A stretch of 64,000 bases of DNA from Ramlibacter lithotrophicus (GTDB lineage Bacteria > Pseudomonadota > Gammaproteobacteria > Burkholderiales > Burkholderiaceae_C). The notes under the pieces were generated by a model that worked only from the letters and a program-made list of their open reading frames with translations, did not search any database and was not told the origin of the DNA. Positions 13,324 through 24,570 of this stretch are shown here, piece by piece. The stretch covers positions 806,001 to 870,000 of the forward strand of contig NZ_VTOX01000001.1 in the NCBI RefSeq assembly GCF_012184415.1, written 5' to 3'. A program made the translations under genes and the position numbers. Within the stretch, counting starts at the first letter, position 1. Each line of letters opens with the position of its first letter.

Positions 13324-14300
13324 GAATCGGTCTTCTTCTCCAGGGCCCTGACCCGCTCGCGCAACTGGTGCAACTGCTTGAGCGTCGCGGCGTTCTTCTC
13401 CCAGGTGGCATTGTCGTCGATGGGGAAGATGCCGCTGTAATGTCCCGGCTTCAGGATCGAACGGGCGACGAACGATCCGGCCGAGATGTGCACGCCGTCC
13501 GCGAGCTTCAGGTGGCCCAGGATCATCGCCGCGCCGCCGATGGTGCACTGCGCGCCGATGGTGGCGCTGCCGGCGATGCCGGCGCATCCGGCGATGGCCG
13601 TGTTGCGGCCGATGCGGCAGTTGTGCCCGACCTGGATCAGGTTGTCGAGCTTGGCGCCCTGCTCGATCACGGTGTCCTGCAGCGCGCCCCGATCGATGCA
13701 GGTGTTGGCGCCGATCTCCACGTCGTCCTCGATGCGCACCGCGCCGAGCTGCTCGATCTTCTCCCAGCGGCCGCCATCGGGGGCGAAGCCGAAGCCGTCG
13801 GCCCCGATCACGGCGCCCGGATGAACGATGCAGCGCGCGCCGATGACGCAGTCCTCGCCGACGGTGACGCGCGCCTTGAGCACCGTCCCCGCGCCGATGC
13901 GCGCGCCCCGCTCGACGACGCACAGTGCACCGATGCGTGCCGTCGGATCGATCACGGCGTCGGGATCGACCACGGCGCTCGGATGCACCGCCGGCTGCGG
14001 CCGGCCGCCGGCGCCGCGCTTCCACAACTGGGTGACGCGGGCGAAATACAGGTACGGCTGGTCGGCGACGATCGCGTCGCCGCGGGCCAGCGCCGCTTCG
14101 CGCAGATCGGGGCCGACGATCACGCACCCGGCGCGCGAGACGGCCAGCTGGGCGCGGTATCTCGCGCCGGTCGCGAAGGTCAGTTGAGTCGGTGTGGCCG
14201 ATTCGAGCGGCGCGAGTCCGTCGATCACGCGCTCGCCGTCGCCGTGCAGATCGCCGCCCAGCGCTTCGACGATGGCGCGCAGGCTCAGTTGCACGCTCAC
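13320..14300 (-). CDS. lpxD: UDP-3-O-(3-hydroxyacyl)glucosamine N-acyltransferase
   Basis: Third step of lipid A synthesis, adding the N-linked hydroxyacyl chain. It has 326 residues: an N-terminal uridine-binding domain (about 1-100), a hexapeptide left-handed helix (about 105-295) and a short C-terminal helix. The catalytic His lies in [10 protein letters not shown] (about H240). The start is a GTG at 14300 overlapping the skp stop as GTGA. A longer frame that reads into skp is rejected. Confidence 0.95.
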   Translation of the reverse strand: MSVQLSLRAIVEALGGDLHGDGERVIDGLAPLESATPTQLTFATGARYRAQLAVSRAGCVIVGPDLREAALARGDAIVADQPYLYFARVTQLWKRGAGGRPQPAVHPSAVVDPDAVIDPTARIGALCVVERGARIGAGTVLKARVTVGEDCVIGARCIVHPGAVIGADGFGFAPDGGRWEKIEQLGAVRIEDDVEIGANTCIDRGALQDTVIEQGAKLDNLIQVGHNCRIGRNTAIAGCAGIAGSATIGAQCTIGGAAMILGHLKLADGVHISAGSFVARSILKPGHYSGIFPIDDNATWEKNAATLKQLHQLRERVRALEKKTDS

Positions 14301-14800
14301 TTCAAGGCGTTGAGCGCCTTGATCACCTTGTCGGTGATGTCGTGCTTCGGATTGATGTACACCGCTTCCTGCAGCACCACGTCGTACTTCTCCGACTCGG
14401 CCACCTGCCGCACGACGCGGTTGGCACGGTCGAGGACCTGCTGCAGCTCCTCGTTCTTGCGGGCGTTGAGATCTTCCTGGAACTCGCGGCGCTTGCGCTG
14501 GAAGTCGCGGTCCTGGTCGATCAGCTGCTTCTGCCGCTGCTGGCGCTGGCTCTCCGAGAGCGTCGGCGCTTCGCGCTCGAACTTGTCGGAGGCGCTCTTC
14601 AGCGAGGTGCCCAGGTCGTTGAGTTCCTTCTCGCGGCGGGCGAACTCCTGTTCCAGCTTGGCCTGGGCCGCCTTGGCCGTATTCGCCTCGCGGAAGATGC
14701 GGTCCGTGTTGACGAAACCCACCTTGAAATCCTGCGCCTGCGCACCGAACGCGGCGAGGCCCAGGAGCAGCACCATGCAGTGACGGGACAGGTACTTCAT
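14297..14800 (-). CDS. skp: Periplasmic chaperone Skp/OmpH
   Basis: Periplasmic holdase that escorts unfolded outer-membrane proteins to BamA. It has 167 residues. A signal peptide of about 22 residues ends AQA, followed by a long charged coiled-coil arm (about 45-120). Its ATG overlaps the last base of the bamA stop, so the two are coupled. This pairing is conserved and functional, as client carrier and insertase. Confidence 0.94.
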   Translation of the reverse strand: MKYLSRHCMVLLLGLAAFGAQAQDFKVGFVNTDRIFREANTAKAAQAKLEQEFARREKELNDLGTSLKSASDKFEREAPTLSESQRQQRQKQLIDQDRDFQRKRREFQEDLNARKNEELQQVLDRANRVVRQVAESEKYDVVLQEAVYINPKHDITDKVIKALNALK

Positions 14801-17094
14801 CAGAACGAGGTTCCAATCTGGAATTGCAATTTCTGGATTCTATCCCCCGCGAACTTGCGCACCGGGTAGGCGGCGGCCAGGCGCAGGGGACCGATCGGGG
14901 AGATCCAGGACAGGCCGAGGCCGGCCGAGGCGCGCAGGTCGCTGGGCCGGAACTTCTCGTTCTCGCCGAACACGTTGCCCACGTCCACGAACCCGAACAG
15001 CCGCAGCGACCGGTCGTTGCCCGCCCCCGGGAACGGCGTGATCACCTCCGCGTTCAGCGTCACCTTCTTCGGCCCGCCGATCGAGGCGCCGGTCACGTCG
15101 CGCGGGCCCAGCGTGCCCTGGTCGAAGCCGCGGACCGAGCCGAGGCCGCCCGAATAGAAATGCTTGAAGACCGGGAACGGCCGGCCGCCGAAGCCCTTGC
15201 CCCAGCCGATCTCGCCGTTGAAGGCGAGCGTGAACTTGTTGTTCAGCGGCAGGAACTGCTGGTACTGGTAGTTGCCGCGGGCATAGCGCGCGTCGCCGGC
15301 GACGCCGAGTTCACCCGCCACGCGCTGGTAGCGGCCGACCGTCGGCGCGATCGCGCTGTCGCGGCTGTCGCGTGCCCAGCCGATCGTCAGCGGGATGGCG
15401 GAACTGGTGTACCCGAAGCGCTCGGCGTACTGCAGGTAGTACGCCGGAATGTTGGTGCCCGGCTTGATCTGGGTCCGCTCGACGCTGCCGCCGAAGAACA
15501 CCGTGTCGAGCTCGCTGAACGGCACCCCGAAGCGCAGGCCGGCCCCGGTCGTGACCAGCTGGTAGTTGCCGCCCATGTCCTCGTACGGCCGCGACGAGCG
15601 GTGGTACAGGTCGATCGTGCGCGAGATGCCGTCGGCGGTGAAGTACGGGTCCATCGAGTTGAACACGATGGTGCGGTTGTACTTGCTGGTATTGACCTCG
15701 ATGCCGAGGTAGTGGCCCGAGCCGAACGCGTTCTCCTGGCGCAGCGAGAACGACAGGGCCAGCTTCTCGGCGCTGGAGAATCCGGCTCCCAGCTGCAGGC
15801 TGCCGGTCGGCTTTTCCACCACCGTGAGGTTCAGGTCCACCTGGTCGGGAGCGCCCGGCACCTCGCTGGTCTCGACGTTGACCTCCTTGAAGAACCCGAG
15901 CCGGTCGACCCGGTCGCGCGACAGCTTGATCTTGTCGGCGTCGTACCAGGACGACTCGAACTGGCGGAACTCGCGGCGGATCACTTCGTCGCGGGTGCGG
16001 TTGTTGCCCGCGATGTTGACGCGGCGCACGTAGGCGCGTCGGGACGGCTCGGCCAGCAGCGTGAACTCCACGCGGTTGTTGGTGCGGTCGATCTCCGGGC
16101 GGGCCTCGACGTTGGCGAACGCGTAGCCGAACTTGCCGAAGTAGTCGCCGAACGCCTTCGTGGTCTGCGCGACCTGGTCGGCGTTGTACGGCTCGCCGGG
16201 CTTGATCGTCACCAGCGACTTGAACTCCTCCTCCTTGCCGAGGTAGTTGCCTTCCAGCTTGACGCCGGAGACGACGTAGCGCTCGCCCTCGGTCACGTTC
16301 ACCGTGATCGTGATGTCCTGCTTGTTGGGCGAGATCGCGACCTGGGTCGAGTCGATGCGGAACTCGAGGAAGCCGCGGCTGAGGTAGTACGAGCGCAGCG
16401 CCTCCAGGTCGGCATTGAGCTTGGTGCGCGAATAGCGGTCGGACTTCGTGTACCAGCTCAGGAACCCGCCGGTGTCGAGGTCGAACAGCCCCTTCAGCGT
16501 GGATTCGGGAAAGGCCTTGTTGCCGACGACGCGGATTTCCTTGATCTTCGCCGGCTCGCCTTCGGTCACCGTGAAGGTGAGGTTGACGCGGTTGCGCTCG
16601 ATCGGCGTCACCGTGGTCACCACCTCGGCGCCGTAGAGGCTCTTGTTGATGTACTGGCGCTTGAGTTCCTGCTCGGCCCGGTCGGCCAGGCTCTGGTCGT
16701 ACGGACGGCCCTCGGTGAGGCCGATCTCGCGCAGCGCCTTCTTCAGGGCGTCCTTGTCGAATTCCCTGGTGCCCGCGAAGTCGACGTCCGCCACCGTGGG
16801 ACGCTCCTCCACGATGACGACGAGCACGTCGCCGTTGACCTCCACGCGCACGTCCTTGAACAGCCCGAGACCGAACAGCGCACGGATCGCCGCCGAGCCC
16901 TTCTCGTCGCTGTACTCGTCGCCGATGCGAAACGGCAGCGACGCGAAGACGGTGCCCGGCTCCACGCGCTGCAGGCCTTCGATGCGGATGTCGCGGACCG
17001 TGAACGGATCGACCGCCCAGGCGTTCGCCGCGAACGCGACGGCGACCAGGGCCGAGATCGACCGCACGCGAAAGCGCTTGATGTGTTTCTTCAT
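14800..17094 (-). CDS. bamA: Outer membrane protein assembly factor BamA
   Basis: Core of the BAM complex that inserts beta-barrel proteins into the outer membrane. It has 764 residues: a signal peptide of about 27, five POTRA domains (about 28-425) and a 16-strand Omp85 barrel. The barrel contains the conserved VRGF motif (SVRGFDQG) of loop 6, and the protein ends in an aromatic residue (GTSF), the usual barrel signature. It lies between rseP and skp, the standard arrangement. Confidence 0.97.
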   Translation of the reverse strand: MKKHIKRFRVRSISALVAVAFAANAWAVDPFTVRDIRIEGLQRVEPGTVFASLPFRIGDEYSDEKGSAAIRALFGLGLFKDVRVEVNGDVLVVIVEERPTVADVDFAGTREFDKDALKKALREIGLTEGRPYDQSLADRAEQELKRQYINKSLYGAEVVTTVTPIERNRVNLTFTVTEGEPAKIKEIRVVGNKAFPESTLKGLFDLDTGGFLSWYTKSDRYSRTKLNADLEALRSYYLSRGFLEFRIDSTQVAISPNKQDITITVNVTEGERYVVSGVKLEGNYLGKEEEFKSLVTIKPGEPYNADQVAQTTKAFGDYFGKFGYAFANVEARPEIDRTNNRVEFTLLAEPSRRAYVRRVNIAGNNRTRDEVIRREFRQFESSWYDADKIKLSRDRVDRLGFFKEVNVETSEVPGAPDQVDLNLTVVEKPTGSLQLGAGFSSAEKLALSFSLRQENAFGSGHYLGIEVNTSKYNRTIVFNSMDPYFTADGISRTIDLYHRSSRPYEDMGGNYQLVTTGAGLRFGVPFSELDTVFFGGSVERTQIKPGTNIPAYYLQYAERFGYTSSAIPLTIGWARDSRDSAIAPTVGRYQRVAGELGVAGDARYARGNYQYQQFLPLNNKFTLAFNGEIGWGKGFGGRPFPVFKHFYSGGLGSVRGFDQGTLGPRDVTGASIGGPKKVTLNAEVITPFPGAGNDRSLRLFGFVDVGNVFGENEKFRPSDLRASAGLGLSWISPIGPLRLAAAYPVRKFAGDRIQKLQFQIGTSF

Positions 17095-17148
17095 TGAATC
17101 AGTCGGGCCGCCCGCCTGCAGGCCCGGCGAGGTCGGCCACCAAAGTGG

Positions 17149-18522
17149 TTAACCAAAGAGTCGGCTGACGTCGTTGAACAGCGCGATCGACATCATGACC
17201 AGCAGCACCGCGATTCCGCCTCGCTGCAGGCGTTCCATCCAGGCGTCTGAGACGCTCTTGCCCGTCACTGCCTCCCAAAGATAATACATCAGGTGCCCGC
17301 CATCCAGGACCGGCAGCGGCAGCAGATTCAGCACCCCCAGGCTCACGCTGATCAGGGCGAGGAACACGAGGTAGTGCGTGAGCCCGAGGCTCGCGGACTT
17401 GCCCGCGTAGTCGGCGATGGTGAGCGGACCGCTGAGGTTCTTCAGCGACGCCTGGCCGATCACCATGCGGCCCATCATCCGCAGCGACAGCACCGACACC
17501 TCCCACGTGCGCACGGCGCCCTTGACCAGGCCGTCGACCGGCCCGTGCCGCACCGTCACCAGCTGCGGCGGCGCGCCGACGTAGGCGCCGATGCGGCCGA
17601 TCGCCTTGTCGCCGTCGCGCGCGGCGTCGGGCTGCACCGGCACATCCACGGTGCGGCCGTCGCGCTGCACGCGCCAGCCTTCGCGCGCGGGCTGGCCGGC
17701 CGCCGCGCTCGCACGAATCAGCTCGCGCAGTTGCTGGCCGTCGACGACGGTCGTGGCGCCGATCGCGAGCACCCGGTCGCCCTGCTGCAGGCCTGCGCGC
17801 GCCGCGGCGCCGCCGGGCATCACCTCGCCGATGACCGGCGCGGTCCACGGACCGAGGATGCCGATGCGGCGAAAGAGCTGGGCGTCGGCCTCGCGCGACG
17901 GCAGCGCGCCCATTGCCAGCACCGCCTCGCGCGCCCCGCGCTCCTCGGGACGCGTGAACTGCAGCCTGACGTCGCGCCCGTCGAGCGCGCCGCGGGTGAG
18001 CAGCCAGCGCAGTTCCTCGAACGAGCGCAGCGGGCGCAGCGGCTCGCCGTCGAAGCCGGCACGCTGCACCTGCTCGCCGCCACGCAAGCCGGCCTCCTGG
18101 GCCACCGAGCCGGCCACGGGGCTCGCCAGGACGGCCGTCGGCTCCTGCACGCCGTACCAGTTGACCGCGGCATACAGCAGCACGGCCAGCAGCAGGTTGG
18201 CCGCGGGGCCGGCCGCCACGATCGCGGCGCGAGAGCGCAGCGGCTGGGTGTTGAACGCGAGGTGGCGCTCGGCCGGATCGACCGGCGCCTCGCGCTCGTC
18301 CAGCATCTTGACGTAGCCGCCGAGCGGGAACGCGCCGATCACGAACTCCGTGTCCTGGCCCGGCCGCTGGCGCCGCGGTTTCCAGCGATACAGCACGTGG
18401 CCGAAGCCGACCGAAAACCGCAGCACCTTGACCCCGCGCGCCACCGCGACGCGATAGTGGCCGTACTCGTGCACGGCGATGAGCAGGCCGAGAGCCACGA
18501 TGAACGCAACGATGGTGAGCAT
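17149..18522 (-). CDS. rseP: Site-2 zinc metalloprotease RseP
   Basis: Inner-membrane protease that cuts anti-sigma factors such as RseA and clears signal peptides. It has 457 residues. The zinc motif HEYGH is at 18-22 in the first membrane segment. Two periplasmic PDZ domains follow (about 115-190 and 205-290). The LDGGHL motif in the third membrane segment supplies the other zinc ligand. It lies between dxr (12 nt) and bamA in the envelope operon. Confidence 0.95.
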   Translation of the reverse strand: MLTIVAFIVALGLLIAVHEYGHYRVAVARGVKVLRFSVGFGHVLYRWKPRRQRPGQDTEFVIGAFPLGGYVKMLDEREAPVDPAERHLAFNTQPLRSRAAIVAAGPAANLLLAVLLYAAVNWYGVQEPTAVLASPVAGSVAQEAGLRGGEQVQRAGFDGEPLRPLRSFEELRWLLTRGALDGRDVRLQFTRPEERGAREAVLAMGALPSREADAQLFRRIGILGPWTAPVIGEVMPGGAAARAGLQQGDRVLAIGATTVVDGQQLRELIRASAAAGQPAREGWRVQRDGRTVDVPVQPDAARDGDKAIGRIGAYVGAPPQLVTVRHGPVDGLVKGAVRTWEVSVLSLRMMGRMVIGQASLKNLSGPLTIADYAGKSASLGLTHYLVFLALISVSLGVLNLLPLPVLDGGHLMYYLWEAVTGKSVSDAWMERLQRGGIAVLLVMMSIALFNDVSRLFG

Positions 18523-18534
18523 CTTCCGATTCCC

Positions 18535-19725
18535 TCAGGGCTGCAGCCGGCCCGCCGCCTGGCCGGCGGCGTGCCGCGCCATGCGGTCGAGCTCCAGCAG
18601 CTCGTCCAGCGACTGGGGGTTGGACGGCGTCACCGCCGACAAAGTTGCAAGGTTCACCGCATGGATCTGGTCGAACCGGATCTGCCCCTCCAGGAACGCG
18701 GCCACGGCGACCTCGTTGGCAGCATTGAGGACGGCCGTGGTGCCAGGCGCGGCCCGCAGGCTCTCCCATGCGAGGCGCAGCCCCGGAAAGCGCTCGCGAT
18801 GGCCGCGGCTGTCCAGCGCCTCGAAGGTCATGTCCGCCAGCGTGTGGAAGTCGAGCGCGGCGGCCCCGGATTCGACCCGGTCCGGCCACGCGAGCCCGTA
18901 GGCGATCGGAACGCGCATGTCGGGGGTGCCCAGTTGCGCCACGACCGACGCGTCGCGGTATTGCACCATCGAATGGATCACGCTCTGCGGATGGATCACC
19001 ACCTCGAGCCGCTCGGGTGCCAGCCCGAACAGGTAGCGGGCCTCGATCACCTCCAGCGCCTTGTTCATCATGGTCGCCGAGTCGACCGAGATCTTGCGGC
19101 CCATCACCCAGTTCGGATGGGCGCAGGCCTCTTGCGGCGTCACGTGGCGCAAGGTGGCCGGTTCGCGCGTGCGGAACGGCCCGCCCGAGGCGGTGAGGAT
19201 GATCTTCTCGACCCGCGCATCCCAGGTGCGCGGGTCCTCCGGCAGCGACTGGAAGATCGCCGAATGCTCGCTGTCGATCGGCAGCAGCGTGGCGCCGCCT
19301 TCGTGCACGGCACGCATGAACAGGTCGCCGCCGACCACCAGCGCCTCCTTGTTGGCCAGCAGCAGCCGCTTGCCGGCGCGCGCGGCAGCCAGGCACGACG
19401 ACAGGCCGGCGGCGCCGACGATCGCCGCCATGACGAGATCGACCCGCTCGTGGGACGCCACTTCGTCGAGCGCCGCCTGGCCCCACAGCACCTGCGTGCG
19501 CAGCCCGGCGGTCCGCAACCGGCCGGCGAGGTCGAGCGCGGCGGACTCGCCCGCCATCACCGCGAACGCCGGGGTGAAGCGCAGGCACTGCTGCAGCAGT
19601 TCTTCGACGCGCGTGGCGGCGCTGAGCGCGAAAACCTCGAAGCGGCCGGGATGGCGCGCGATCACGTCGAGCGTGCTGGCCCCGATCGAACCCGTGGCTC
19701 CCAGGACGGCGACGCGGTGCTTCAC
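18535..19725 (-). CDS. dxr: 1-deoxy-D-xylulose 5-phosphate reductoisomerase
   Basis: Second step of the MEP isoprenoid pathway; it makes methylerythritol phosphate with NADPH. It has 396 residues. An NADPH-binding GATGSIG sits near the N-terminus; the metal and substrate loops include SVDSATMMNK and HPQSVIHSMV. The GTG start at 19725 overlaps the cdsA stop (GTGA). A frame extending to 20448 crosses cdsA and is rejected. uppS, which uses the product's derivatives, is in the same operon. Confidence 0.95.
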   Translation of the reverse strand: MKHRVAVLGATGSIGASTLDVIARHPGRFEVFALSAATRVEELLQQCLRFTPAFAVMAGESAALDLAGRLRTAGLRTQVLWGQAALDEVASHERVDLVMAAIVGAAGLSSCLAAARAGKRLLLANKEALVVGGDLFMRAVHEGGATLLPIDSEHSAIFQSLPEDPRTWDARVEKIILTASGGPFRTREPATLRHVTPQEACAHPNWVMGRKISVDSATMMNKALEVIEARYLFGLAPERLEVVIHPQSVIHSMVQYRDASVVAQLGTPDMRVPIAYGLAWPDRVESGAAALDFHTLADMTFEALDSRGHRERFPGLRLAWESLRAAPGTTAVLNAANEVAVAAFLEGQIRFDQIHAVNLATLSAVTPSNPQSLDELLELDRMARHAAGQAAGRLQP

Positions 19726-20573
19726 GAGACGGAGGCCGCCAGCATCATGGCGAGCGGCAAGGTCGGCAGCAAGGCGTCGACCCGGTCGAGGACGCCGCCG
19801 TGGCCGGGGAGCAGGCCGCTGGAGTCCTTCATGCCGGCGCTGCGCTTGACGAGCGACTCGACCAGGTCTCCCACGACGCTCATGGCGGCCAGGAAGATCG
19901 CGCCGAGCGCGAGCAGCCACCAGCCATGCGACGCGAGCCGGCTGTAGAGGCTCGGCACCCGCGCCTGCAGCGCGCCGTCGGCGGCGGCCCAGGCGATCGC
20001 CAGCACCACCACGCCGGCCATGCCGCCCCAGACGCCTTCCCAGCTCTTGCCCGGACTGATGGAAGGCGCCAGCTTGCCCTTGGTGAACTTCAGGCCGAAG
20101 GCGCGCCCGGCGAAATACGCGAAGATGTCGGCCACCCACACCAGCACCAGCAGCGACAGCAGGAAGTTGACGCCGATCACCTTGGCCTGGGCCACCGCCA
20201 GCCACGCGATCCACAGCGCCAGCACGCCCAGGGCCAGCCGCACGGGCCGCGGAATGTGCGGCCAGCCGGCCACGCCCGCGCGCAACAGCCAGGCGCCTGC
20301 CAGGACCCACAAGCCGCCCGCGACCGCCCACAGGAGCGGCAGGCGCTGCGCCAGCAGCCCGAGTTGCCACGAACCGGCGCACAGCACCACGCACACCGCC
20401 GCCGCGGCGAGCGAGCCGCCCTGCCCCAGGCCGTTGAGGCGGCCCCATTCCCAGGCGCCGGCGGCGATGAGCACCAGCGTCACCAGGACGAACGGGGTGG
20501 GTTCCGGCCAGAACAGGGCCGGCAGCAGGATCGCCAGCAGGACCAGGGCGGTGATGACGCGCTGCTTCAACAT
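19722..20573 (-). CDS. cdsA: Phosphatidate cytidylyltransferase
   Basis: Makes CDP-diacylglycerol, the precursor of all membrane phospholipids. It has 283 residues with about eight membrane segments. The CDS signature occurs near the C-terminus (LVKRSAGMKDSSGLLPGHGGVLDR split across about 240-265). The ATG at 20573 gives MLKQRVITALVLL, the family start; an earlier ATG lies within uppS. It is coupled to dxr by a 4-nt overlap. Confidence 0.94.
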   Translation of the reverse strand: MLKQRVITALVLLAILLPALFWPEPTPFVLVTLVLIAAGAWEWGRLNGLGQGGSLAAAAVCVVLCAGSWQLGLLAQRLPLLWAVAGGLWVLAGAWLLRAGVAGWPHIPRPVRLALGVLALWIAWLAVAQAKVIGVNFLLSLLVLVWVADIFAYFAGRAFGLKFTKGKLAPSISPGKSWEGVWGGMAGVVVLAIAWAAADGALQARVPSLYSRLASHGWWLLALGAIFLAAMSVVGDLVESLVKRSAGMKDSSGLLPGHGGVLDRVDALLPTLPLAMMLAASVS

Positions 20574-20586
20574 GCGCGCGGACCCG

Positions 20587-21306
20587 TCATGCGGCTTTGC
20601 GCGCCGCGGGCGCCGCCACCTGCTCGGAGGTCTTGCCGAACCGGCGCTCGCGCCCGGCATAGTCGGCCAGGGCGGCGTCCAGCTCGTCCGCGCCGAAGTC
20701 GGGCCACAGCTTGTCCGTGAAATGGAACTCGGCGTAGGCCGCCTGCCAGAGCAGGAAGTTGCTCAGGCGGTGCTCGCCACCGGTGCGGATGATCAGGTCG
20801 GGGTCCGGCACGTGCGCCAGCGACAGCGCGCCCGCCAGGCTGGCCTCGGTGATGGGCTGGCCGGTGGCGGCCAACCTCGCGGCCGCGTCGACGATGTCCC
20901 AGCGGCCGCCATAGTTGAAGCAGATGTTGAACACGAGCCGCGTGTTCGCGGCCGTCGACGCCTCGGCCTGGACGAGTCCGGCCTGCACCTTTTCCGACAG
21001 GCCGGAGCGGTCGCCGACGAACTTCACCCGGACGCCCTCGGCCTTGAGTTGCGGCACCTCGCGCGCAAGCGCCAGGCCCAGCAGCTCCATCAGGCTCGAG
21101 ACCTCGTCGGCGGGCCGGTTCCAGTTCTCCGACGAGAAGGCGAACACCGTCAGCACCTTGATGCCGCGGTCGCCGCAATGCCGCACGCAGGCACGCAGCG
21201 CGTCCATGCCCTTCTTGTGCCCGGCGATGCGCGGCAGGTAGCGGCGGGTGGCCCAGCGGCCATTGCCGTCCATGACGATCGCTACGTGGTGAGGCAGGTT
21301 GTTCAT
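20587..21306 (-). CDS. uppS: Isoprenyl transferase (undecaprenyl diphosphate synthase)
   Basis: Cis-prenyltransferase that builds the C55 lipid carrier for peptidoglycan and O-antigen. It has 239 residues. The diphosphate-binding MDGNGRW is near residue 12-18, FSSENWNR near 60, and the C-terminal [15 protein letters not shown] motif is intact. The ATG at 21306 gives [14 protein letters not shown]. It lies 13 nt upstream of cdsA and is preceded by frr. Confidence 0.96.
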   Translation of the reverse strand: MNNLPHHVAIVMDGNGRWATRRYLPRIAGHKKGMDALRACVRHCGDRGIKVLTVFAFSSENWNRPADEVSSLMELLGLALAREVPQLKAEGVRVKFVGDRSGLSEKVQAGLVQAEASTAANTRLVFNICFNYGGRWDIVDAAARLAATGQPITEASLAGALSLAHVPDPDLIIRTGGEHRLSNFLLWQAAYAEFHFTDKLWPDFGADELDAALADYAGRERRFGKTSEQVAAPAARKAA

Positions 21307-21365
21307 CGATTGCGGTGCGGTGCGGCGCGGCCGCGGGAGGGTGGCGGACAGGCGCGAGCCCGGGC

Positions 21366-21929
21366 TCAGACCGCCATGATCTCCTGCTCCTTGGCGTGCA
21401 CCAGCTGGTCGATCTCCGCCACGTGGCGGTCGGTGATCTTCTGGATCTCGCCCTCGGAGCGCTTGAGGTCGTCCTCGGAGGCGTGCTTGTCCTTGACCAG
21501 CCGCTTCACGTGCTCGTTCGCGTCGCGGCGCAGGTTGCGGATCGCGATCTTCGCGGCTTCGCCTTCGTGGCGGACCACCTTGGTCATTTCCTTGCGCCGC
21601 TCCTCGCTCATCGGCGGCATCGGCACGCGGATCAGTTCGCCCATGGAAGCCGGATTGAGGCCCAGGTCGCTGTCGCGAATGGCTTTCTCGATCTTCGGCG
21701 CCATGCTCTTCTCCCACGCCTGCACGCTCAGCGTCCGGTTGTCGAGCACGGAGACGTTCGCCACCTGGCTGATCGGCACGCTCGAGCCGTAGTAGTCCAC
21801 GTGGACGGTATCGAGCAGCCCGGGGCTCGGGCGGCCGGTACGGATCTTGACCATGGTCTGCTTGAACGCGGCGATGGACTGGTCCATCTTGCCTTGCATG
21901 GTCTTGGTGATTTCGGGGATCGTTGTCAT
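21366..21929 (-). CDS. frr: Ribosome recycling factor
   Basis: Splits post-termination ribosomes together with EF-G. It has 187 residues, almost the E. coli length, all of it the RRF fold. Conserved segments include [14 protein letters not shown] and the LTEERRKE-like [12 protein letters not shown]. It lies between pyrH (23 nt) and uppS (59 nt). Confidence 0.96.
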   Translation of the reverse strand: MTTIPEITKTMQGKMDQSIAAFKQTMVKIRTGRPSPGLLDTVHVDYYGSSVPISQVANVSVLDNRTLSVQAWEKSMAPKIEKAIRDSDLGLNPASMGELIRVPMPPMSEERRKEMTKVVRHEGEAAKIAIRNLRRDANEHVKRLVKDKHASEDDLKRSEGEIQKITDRHVAEIDQLVHAKEQEIMAV

Positions 21930-21952
21930 TGCTCTCTCCTCACAGCGATTCG

Positions 21953-22675
21953 TCAGGCGTGGACGAGCGTGCCCTCGTCCTGGCCCATCACCACGCGGCG
22001 CAGCGCGCCGTGCTTGACGATGGAAAAGACCTTGATCGGCAGCTTCTGGTCACGGCACAGCGCGAAGGCGGTGGCATCCATGATGCCGAGGTTGCGGGCC
22101 ATGGCCTCGTCGAACGAGATCTTGGCGTAGCGGGTGGCCGAAGGGTCCTTCTGCGGATCGGCCGAATAGACGCCATCCACCTTGGTGGCCTTGAGCACCA
22201 GCTCGGCGCCGATCTCCGCGCCGCGCAGCGCCGCCGCGGTGTCGGTGGTGAAGAACGGGTTGCCGGTGCCGGCCGCGAAGATCACGACCTTGCCTTCCTC
22301 CAGGTACTGCAGCGCCTTGGGCCGCACATAGGGTTCGACCACCTGCTCGATCGCGATCGCGGACATCACGCGCGGGATCAGTCCCTGCTTGTTCATCGCG
22401 TCGGCCAGCGCCAGCGAATTCATCACCGTGGCCAGCATGCCCATGTAGTCGGCCGTCGCGCGGTCCATGCCGACCGAGCCGCCGGCGACGCCGCGGAAGA
22501 TGTTGCCGCCGCCGATGACGATCGCCACCTGCACGCCCATCTTCACGACCTCGGCCACCTCTTCCACCATCCGCACGATGGTGGCGCGGTTGATGCCGAA
22601 TGCATCGTCGCCCATCAGGGCCTCGCCAGACAGCTTCAGCAGGATTCGCTTGTGGGCTGGCTGGGCAACGGACAT
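21953..22675 (-). CDS. pyrH: UMP kinase
   Basis: Phosphorylates UMP to UDP; an allosteric hexamer of the amino-acid-kinase fold, unrelated to eukaryotic UMP kinases. It has 240 residues. KLSGEAL is near the N-terminus, GGGNIFRG at about 55, and the substrate loop [15 protein letters not shown] at about 135-150. AAGGAG-like AAGGAGCC precedes the ATG. The rpsB-tsf-pyrH-frr order is conserved in bacteria. Confidence 0.96.
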   Translation of the reverse strand: MSVAQPAHKRILLKLSGEALMGDDAFGINRATIVRMVEEVAEVVKMGVQVAIVIGGGNIFRGVAGGSVGMDRATADYMGMLATVMNSLALADAMNKQGLIPRVMSAIAIEQVVEPYVRPKALQYLEEGKVVIFAAGTGNPFFTTDTAAALRGAEIGAELVLKATKVDGVYSADPQKDPSATRYAKISFDEAMARNLGIMDATAFALCRDQKLPIKVFSIVKHGALRRVVMGQDEGTLVHA

Positions 22676-22740
22676 GAGGCGGGCTCCTTGTAAAACGGGT
22701 TGAGTGTACCGGCGTTGCCGCCTGCGATGGCGGGTCGTGC

Positions 22741-22766
22741 AAAGGGCGGCCCCACGGACCGCCCTT
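22741..22766 (-). terminator. Hairpin between tsf and pyrH
   Basis: An 8-bp GC-rich stem (plus arms 22742-22749 and 22759-22766, 9-nt loop) lies 20 nt after the tsf stop on the minus strand. Only three T residues follow, so it may be an attenuator rather than a full stop. Confidence 0.55.
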
Positions 22767-22784
22767 GGCCTGGTGAACGAACGG

Positions 22785-23708
22785 TCAGGCGCCGGCCTTG
22801 GCCGCCGCGACCTGCGCGGCCACTTCCGCCGCGAAGTCGTCGACCTTCTTCTGGATGCCTTCGCCCACCACGTACAGCGTGAACGCCTTCACGGTGGTGC
22901 CGGTGGCCTTGAGCATCTGCTCGACAGTCTGCTTGTCGTTCTTCACGAAGGGCTGGTTGAAGAGCGAGACTTCCTTGAGGAACTTCTGCACGCCGCCTTC
23001 CACCCGCTTGGCGACGATCTCGGGCGACTGGGCCGGCTTGCCCGCCGCTTCGGCCGCCTTGCGGTCTTCCTCGGCCTTGCCCATCGCGACCGCGCGTTCC
23101 TTCTCGATGAGGTCGGCCGGCACGTCGGCCGAGGTCAGCGCCACCGGCTTCATCGCGGCCACGTGCATGGCGACGTCCTTGGCAGCCACGTCGTCGCCCT
23201 CGTACTCGACGACCACGCCGATGCGCGTTCCGTGCAGGTAGGACGCGAGCTTGCTGCCGCCGGAGAAGCGCTTGAAGCGGCGGAAGCTCATGTTCTCGCC
23301 GATCTTGCCGATCAGGCCCTTGCGCACGTCTTCCAGCGTCGGGCCGAAGCCGTCCTGCGAATACGGCAGCGCGCCGAGCGCGGCCACGTCGGCGGGATCG
23401 TGCTTCGCGACCAGCTCGGCGGCGGCCTTGGCCATGGCCAGGAAGCCGTCGTTCTTGGTGACGAAGTCGGTCTCGCAGTTGGTCTCGAGCATCGCGCCGG
23501 TGGCGCCGTCGATGAAGGCCGTCACCACGCCTTCGGCGGTGATGCGGGCGGCGGCCTTGCCTGCCTTGTTGCCCAGCTTGACGCGCAGCAGTTCCTCGGC
23601 CTTCTCCATGTTGCCGTCGGCCTCCATCAGGGCCTTCTTGCACTCCATCATCGGCGCGTCGGTCTTGGCGCGCAGTTCGCCAACCATGCTTGCGGTGATT
23701 GCAGCCAT
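22785..23708 (-). CDS. tsf: Translation elongation factor Ts
   Basis: Exchanges GDP for GTP on EF-Tu. It has 307 residues: an N-terminal UBA-like domain (about 1-50), core subdomains with [10 protein letters not shown] at about 80-89, and a C-terminal module. It lies downstream of rpsB, separated by a terminator-like hairpin at 23746-23768, as in other proteobacteria. Confidence 0.96.
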   Translation of the reverse strand: MAAITASMVGELRAKTDAPMMECKKALMEADGNMEKAEELLRVKLGNKAGKAAARITAEGVVTAFIDGATGAMLETNCETDFVTKNDGFLAMAKAAAELVAKHDPADVAALGALPYSQDGFGPTLEDVRKGLIGKIGENMSFRRFKRFSGGSKLASYLHGTRIGVVVEYEGDDVAAKDVAMHVAAMKPVALTSADVPADLIEKERAVAMGKAEEDRKAAEAAGKPAQSPEIVAKRVEGGVQKFLKEVSLFNQPFVKNDKQTVEQMLKATGTTVKAFTLYVVGEGIQKKVDDFAAEVAAQVAAAKAGA

Positions 23709-23745
23709 TTCTTACCTCGTATCGTTCAGTTCAGGTTTCGGTAGC

Positions 23746-23768
23746 AAAAAGGGGCCCGAGAGCCCCTT
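23746..23768 (-). terminator. Terminator/attenuator between rpsB and tsf
   Basis: A 7-bp stem (plus arms 23749-23755 and 23762-23768) is followed by five T residues on the minus strand. Its place between rpsB and tsf suggests partial termination that sets the S2 to EF-Ts ratio. Confidence 0.75.
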
Positions 23769-23790
23769 CCTGCGGACTCGTGGACCGGGC

Positions 23791-24543
23791 TCAGGCGCCG
23801 GCGCCCTCGGACACCTCGACGAATTCGTCGGTGCCCTCGGACACGGCCTTCTGCACGTCGCTGGCGGCGTTCTGGCGGCCTTCCAGGATCGCGTCGGCGA
23901 TGCCGCGGGCGTACAGCGCCACGGCCTTGGCCGAGTCGTCGTTGCCGGGGATCACGTAATCGATGCCCACCGGCGAGTGGTTCGAGTCGACCACGCCCAC
24001 CAGCGGAATGCCCAGCTTCTTGGCTTCGGACACCGCGATCTTGTGGAAGCCCACGTCGATCACGAAGATGGCGTCGGGCAGGGTGTTCATGTCCTGGATG
24101 CCGCCGATGTCCTTCTCGAGCTTTTCCATCTCGCGGGCGAACATCAGCTGTTCTTTCTTGGACATGGCCTCCAGGCCGCTTTCCTGCTGGGCCTTCATGT
24201 CCTTCAGGCGCTTGATCGAGGTCTTGACGGTCTTGAAGTTGGTCAGCATGCCGCCCAGCCAGCGCTGGTCGACGTACGGGACGCCGGCGCGGCGGGCTTC
24301 GGCCGCCACGGTGTCGCGCGCCTGGCGCTTGGTGCCCACCATCAGGATGGTGCCGCGGTTGGCGGACAGCTGGCGCACGAACTTGGTCGCCTCCTGGAAC
24401 AGCGGCAGCGTCTTTTCCAGGTTGATGATGTGGATCTTGTTGCGGTGGCCGAAGATGTACGGGGCCATCTTGGGGTTCCAGAAGCGCGTCTGGTGTCCGA
24501 AATGGACACCGGCTTCCAGCATTTCACGCATGGTGACTGGCAT
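23791..24543 (-). CDS. rpsB: 30S ribosomal protein S2
   Basis: Ribosomal protein of the 30S back, bridging head and body. It has 250 residues from the ATG at 24543 ([18 protein letters not shown]). The conserved [15 protein letters not shown], a central coiled-coil hairpin (about 100-155) and the nucleotide-like pocket region [10 protein letters not shown] are intact. The acidic C-terminal tail is typical. It opens the long minus-strand operon and is preceded by a structured leader at 24571-24626. Confidence 0.97.
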   Translation of the reverse strand: MPVTMREMLEAGVHFGHQTRFWNPKMAPYIFGHRNKIHIINLEKTLPLFQEATKFVRQLSANRGTILMVGTKRQARDTVAAEARRAGVPYVDQRWLGGMLTNFKTVKTSIKRLKDMKAQQESGLEAMSKKEQLMFAREMEKLEKDIGGIQDMNTLPDAIFVIDVGFHKIAVSEAKKLGIPLVGVVDSNHSPVGIDYVIPGNDDSAKAVALYARGIADAILEGRQNAASDVQKAVSEGTDEFVEVSEGAGA

Positions 24544-24570
24544 GGGTCTTTTCCTGAAGGTTGGGTCTAA

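Noticed and set aside
14824..17097. Long plus-strand frame opposite bamA
   Set aside because: Same kind of GC-driven antisense frame; bamA with signal peptide, POTRA and barrel motifs is on the other strand.
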